Origin: an uncultured bacterium
GTDB lineage: Bacteria; Bacteroidota; Bacteroidia; Bacteroidales; Bacteroidaceae
Reading direction: 5' to 3'
Length of the DNA stretch: 8,323 nucleotides
Assembly (NCBI GenBank): GCA_905215575.1
Contig: CAJMQV010000081.1
Coordinates: 1 to 8,323, forward strand
The notes under the pieces were generated by a model, which saw nothing but the letters and a program-made list of their open reading frames with translations, was not told the origin of the DNA and ran no database searches. A program made the position numbers and the translations under genes. This document shows, piece after piece, positions 7,072 through 8,323 of this stretch (the stretch's first letter is position 1; the number at the start of each line of letters is the position of its first letter).

Positions 7072-7104
7072 CAAAGTTTAAAACAGATGTTATCATTTAA
7101 CAAA
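7072..7104 (-). promoter_or_regulatory. Candidate promoter for the outer-membrane receptor gene
   Basis: On the minus strand a TTTG (7104-7101, at the end of a T run) is followed after about 20 bases by TAAACTTTG (7080-7072). This differs from TAnnTTTG only by one extra base between TA and TTTG. The spacing suits a Bacteroidetes -33/-7 pair. It would give a leader of about 50 bases before the ATG at 7016. The long homopolymer makes a chance TTTG likely. Confidence 0.4.
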
Positions 7105-7155
7105 AAAAAACGAACGAACTAAAATAAAACCTTCCGCTTCCCTGCCAATAATGTT

Positions 7156-7163
7156 TATCTTTG
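7156..7163 (+). promoter_or_regulatory. aroB: Candidate -7 promoter box for aroB; argues for the start at 7193
   Basis: TATCTTTG matches TAnnTTTG fully. Transcription would begin near 7168-7172, leaving a leader of some 22 bases before the ATG at 7193. Because the box lies downstream of the in-frame ATG at 7151, transcripts from it could not include that earlier start. The -33 region (around 7132-7140) is C/T-rich and poorly matched. Confidence 0.5.
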
Positions 7164-7192
7164 CTATCCGAAACAAGTTTGAATCATTCGTT

Positions 7193-8254
7193 ATGAAAAA
7201 GCAAGATGTCATTATTTCACAGAATCTAGAAGAAAGCCTGAAACAGGCTATCGACCAGTGCCCACACGACCGTCTGTTCATTCTAACAGACGAAACCACA
7301 CAAACACAATGCTGGCCCGTAATCAGCAACTTCGCCTGCCTGCAGGAAGCCCAACATATCATGATCCGTTCTACGGACGATCACAAGAATCTGGAAAGTC
7401 TGGCTCACGTATGGAGCGAGTTGGGCCGGCTGGGAGGAACACGCCATTCTTTGCTGATCAACCTCGGCGGAGGAATGGTTACCGACTTAGGCGGTTTTGC
7501 CGCTTCTACATTCAAGCGAGGCATTGCCTATATCAATATCCCGACTACCCTATTGGCTATGGTAGATGCTTCGGTAGGAGGAAAGACCGGTATCAACTTC
7601 AATGGTCTGAAAAATGAAATCGGTGTGTTCAATCCGGCGGCAACAGTCATTCTGGATACCGAGTTTCTGAAAACACTCGACCGCTCAAACTTGTGCTCCG
7701 GCTATGCCGAAATGCTTAAACACGGCCTGATCAGTAACGAAGCAAACTGGAACGAGCTGCTGGCCTTTGACTTGGACAATGTAGATTACGAGAAGCTGCA
7801 AGACATGGTGGCAACCAGCGTAGCCATCAAGGAGCGTGTTGTGGAAGAGGATCCGTTTGAACAGGGCATCCGCAAAGCACTGAATCTAGGACATACTGTA
7901 GGGCACGCCTTGGAAAGTCTGGCCATGAAAGAAGGACGCACCGTACTTCATGGCTATGCGGTAGCCTGGGGATTGGTTTGCGAACTGTATCTGAGCGCGC
8001 TCAAAACCGGTTTCCCGAAAGACAAGATGCGTCAGGCCATTTATTATATCAAGGAGTACTACGGCACGTTTACCTTTACCTGCAAGGAATATGACCAGAT
8101 CTATGAACTGATGACCCACGACAAGAAGAATACTTCGGGACATATCAATTTCACTCTGCTGGGCCAGGTTGGAGATATTCGGATCAACCAGACTGCCGAA
8201 AAGGAGGACATCTTCCAAATGCTCGATTTCTATCGCGAAGTGATGGGTTGCTAA
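7193..8254 (+). CDS. aroB: 3-dehydroquinate synthase
   Basis: A 353-residue cytoplasmic enzyme of the shikimate pathway that converts 3-deoxy-D-arabino-heptulosonate 7-phosphate (DAHP) to 3-dehydroquinate using NAD and a divalent metal. The dinucleotide-binding loop is INLGGGMVTDLGGF (89-102), followed by IPTTLLAMVDASVGGKTGIN (116-135), a family hallmark. Metal and active-site residues are visible: Glu173 and Lys176 in YAEMLKHG, His234 and His238 in LNLGHTVGHALE, and His253 in LHGYAVAWG. The length is typical of bacterial AroB. The frame extends upstream to an ATG at 7151, but those 14 residues look non-coding and overlap a promoter box, so I use 7193. It is divergent from the receptor gene. 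No other aro gene is in view. A 2-epi-5-epi-valiolone or 2-deoxy-scyllo-inosose synthase is very unlikely given the close match to standard AroB motifs. Confidence 0.96.
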   Translation: MKKQDVIISQNLEESLKQAIDQCPHDRLFILTDETTQTQCWPVISNFACLQEAQHIMIRSTDDHKNLESLAHVWSELGRLGGTRHSLLINLGGGMVTDLGGFAASTFKRGIAYINIPTTLLAMVDASVGGKTGINFNGLKNEIGVFNPAATVILDTEFLKTLDRSNLCSGYAEMLKHGLISNEANWNELLAFDLDNVDYEKLQDMVATSVAIKERVVEEDPFEQGIRKALNLGHTVGHALESLAMKEGRTVLHGYAVAWGLVCELYLSALKTGFPKDKMRQAIYYIKEYYGTFTFTCKEYDQIYELMTHDKKNTSGHINFTLLGQVGDIRINQTAEKEDIFQMLDFYREVMGC

Positions 8255-8268
8255 CCCACAAAAATAAT

Positions 8269-8290
8269 GAGGGTGTGTCAAAATACCCTC
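8269..8290 (+). terminator. Short hairpin downstream of aroB, possible terminator or repeat edge
   Basis: GAGGGT (8269-8274) pairs with ACCCTC (8285-8290), and the stem extends inward by a G-T and a T-A pair to 8 bp around a six-base loop. It starts 14 bases after the aroB stop. Only TTG follows, so the T tract is poor. The left part, GAGGGTGTGTCAAAAT, resembles sequences I associate with dispersed repeats or insertion-sequence ends in Bacteroides, but the window ends at 8323 with no transposase visible. Confidence 0.45.
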
Positions 8291-8323
8291 TTGATAACAG
8301 AAGATCGCTATATAGCCGAACTT

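Noticed and set aside
7093..7362. Minus-strand frame antisense to the aroB start
   Set aside because: It lies over the divergent promoter region and the aroB coding start; its C-terminal end is poly-A/T-derived and no domain is seen.
7886..8281. Minus-strand 131-codon frame opposite the aroB 3' end
   Set aside because: It is a shadow of the strongly conserved aroB frame with no independent support.

Overview
The window looks like ordinary chromosome from the order Bacteroidales, most likely Bacteroides or Phocaeicola. The evidence is a DUF3822 gene next to rsmD, a 999-residue CarboxypepD_reg/plug/beta-barrel outer-membrane protein, several TAnnTTTG-type -7 promoter boxes with A-rich leaders, and no clear Shine-Dalgarno sequences. 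I see no tRNA, rRNA, CRISPR array, phage gene or complete mobile element. No gene-free stretch exceeds about 180 bases.

Layout from left to right. Positions 1-331 (minus) hold the N-terminal 110 residues of a RecD-like superfamily 1 DNA helicase that runs off the left edge. Divergent from it, a plus-strand cluster covers 426-2453: a small single-pass membrane protein of unknown function, a DUF3822 protein (actin-like ATPase fold family), and rsmD, the 16S rRNA G966 methyltransferase. The genes overlap or nearly touch. A textbook intrinsic terminator sits inside the first codons of the DUF3822 gene, so the first gene may be made in excess of the other two. Cardiolipin synthase (2425-3888, minus) converges on rsmD with a 29-bp overlap, and a long hairpin inside the cls 3' coding end is placed to terminate rsmD transcripts. 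A perfect 20-bp inverted repeat (3947-3998) then separates cls from the large outer-membrane receptor (4017-7016, minus). A 176-bp divergent promoter region leads to aroB (7193-8254, plus), 3-dehydroquinate synthase, which is followed by a short hairpin near the right edge.

Functionally this is mostly housekeeping: DNA repair or recombination, ribosome modification, phospholipid synthesis, aromatic amino-acid synthesis and one outer-membrane receptor. No dedicated novel system such as defence, secretion or biosynthesis is evident. The two points most worth following are the pairing of a membrane-anchored protein with an apparently degenerate actin-fold protein (426-1896), and two terminator-like hairpins embedded in coding sequence (1119-1157 and 2464-2521).
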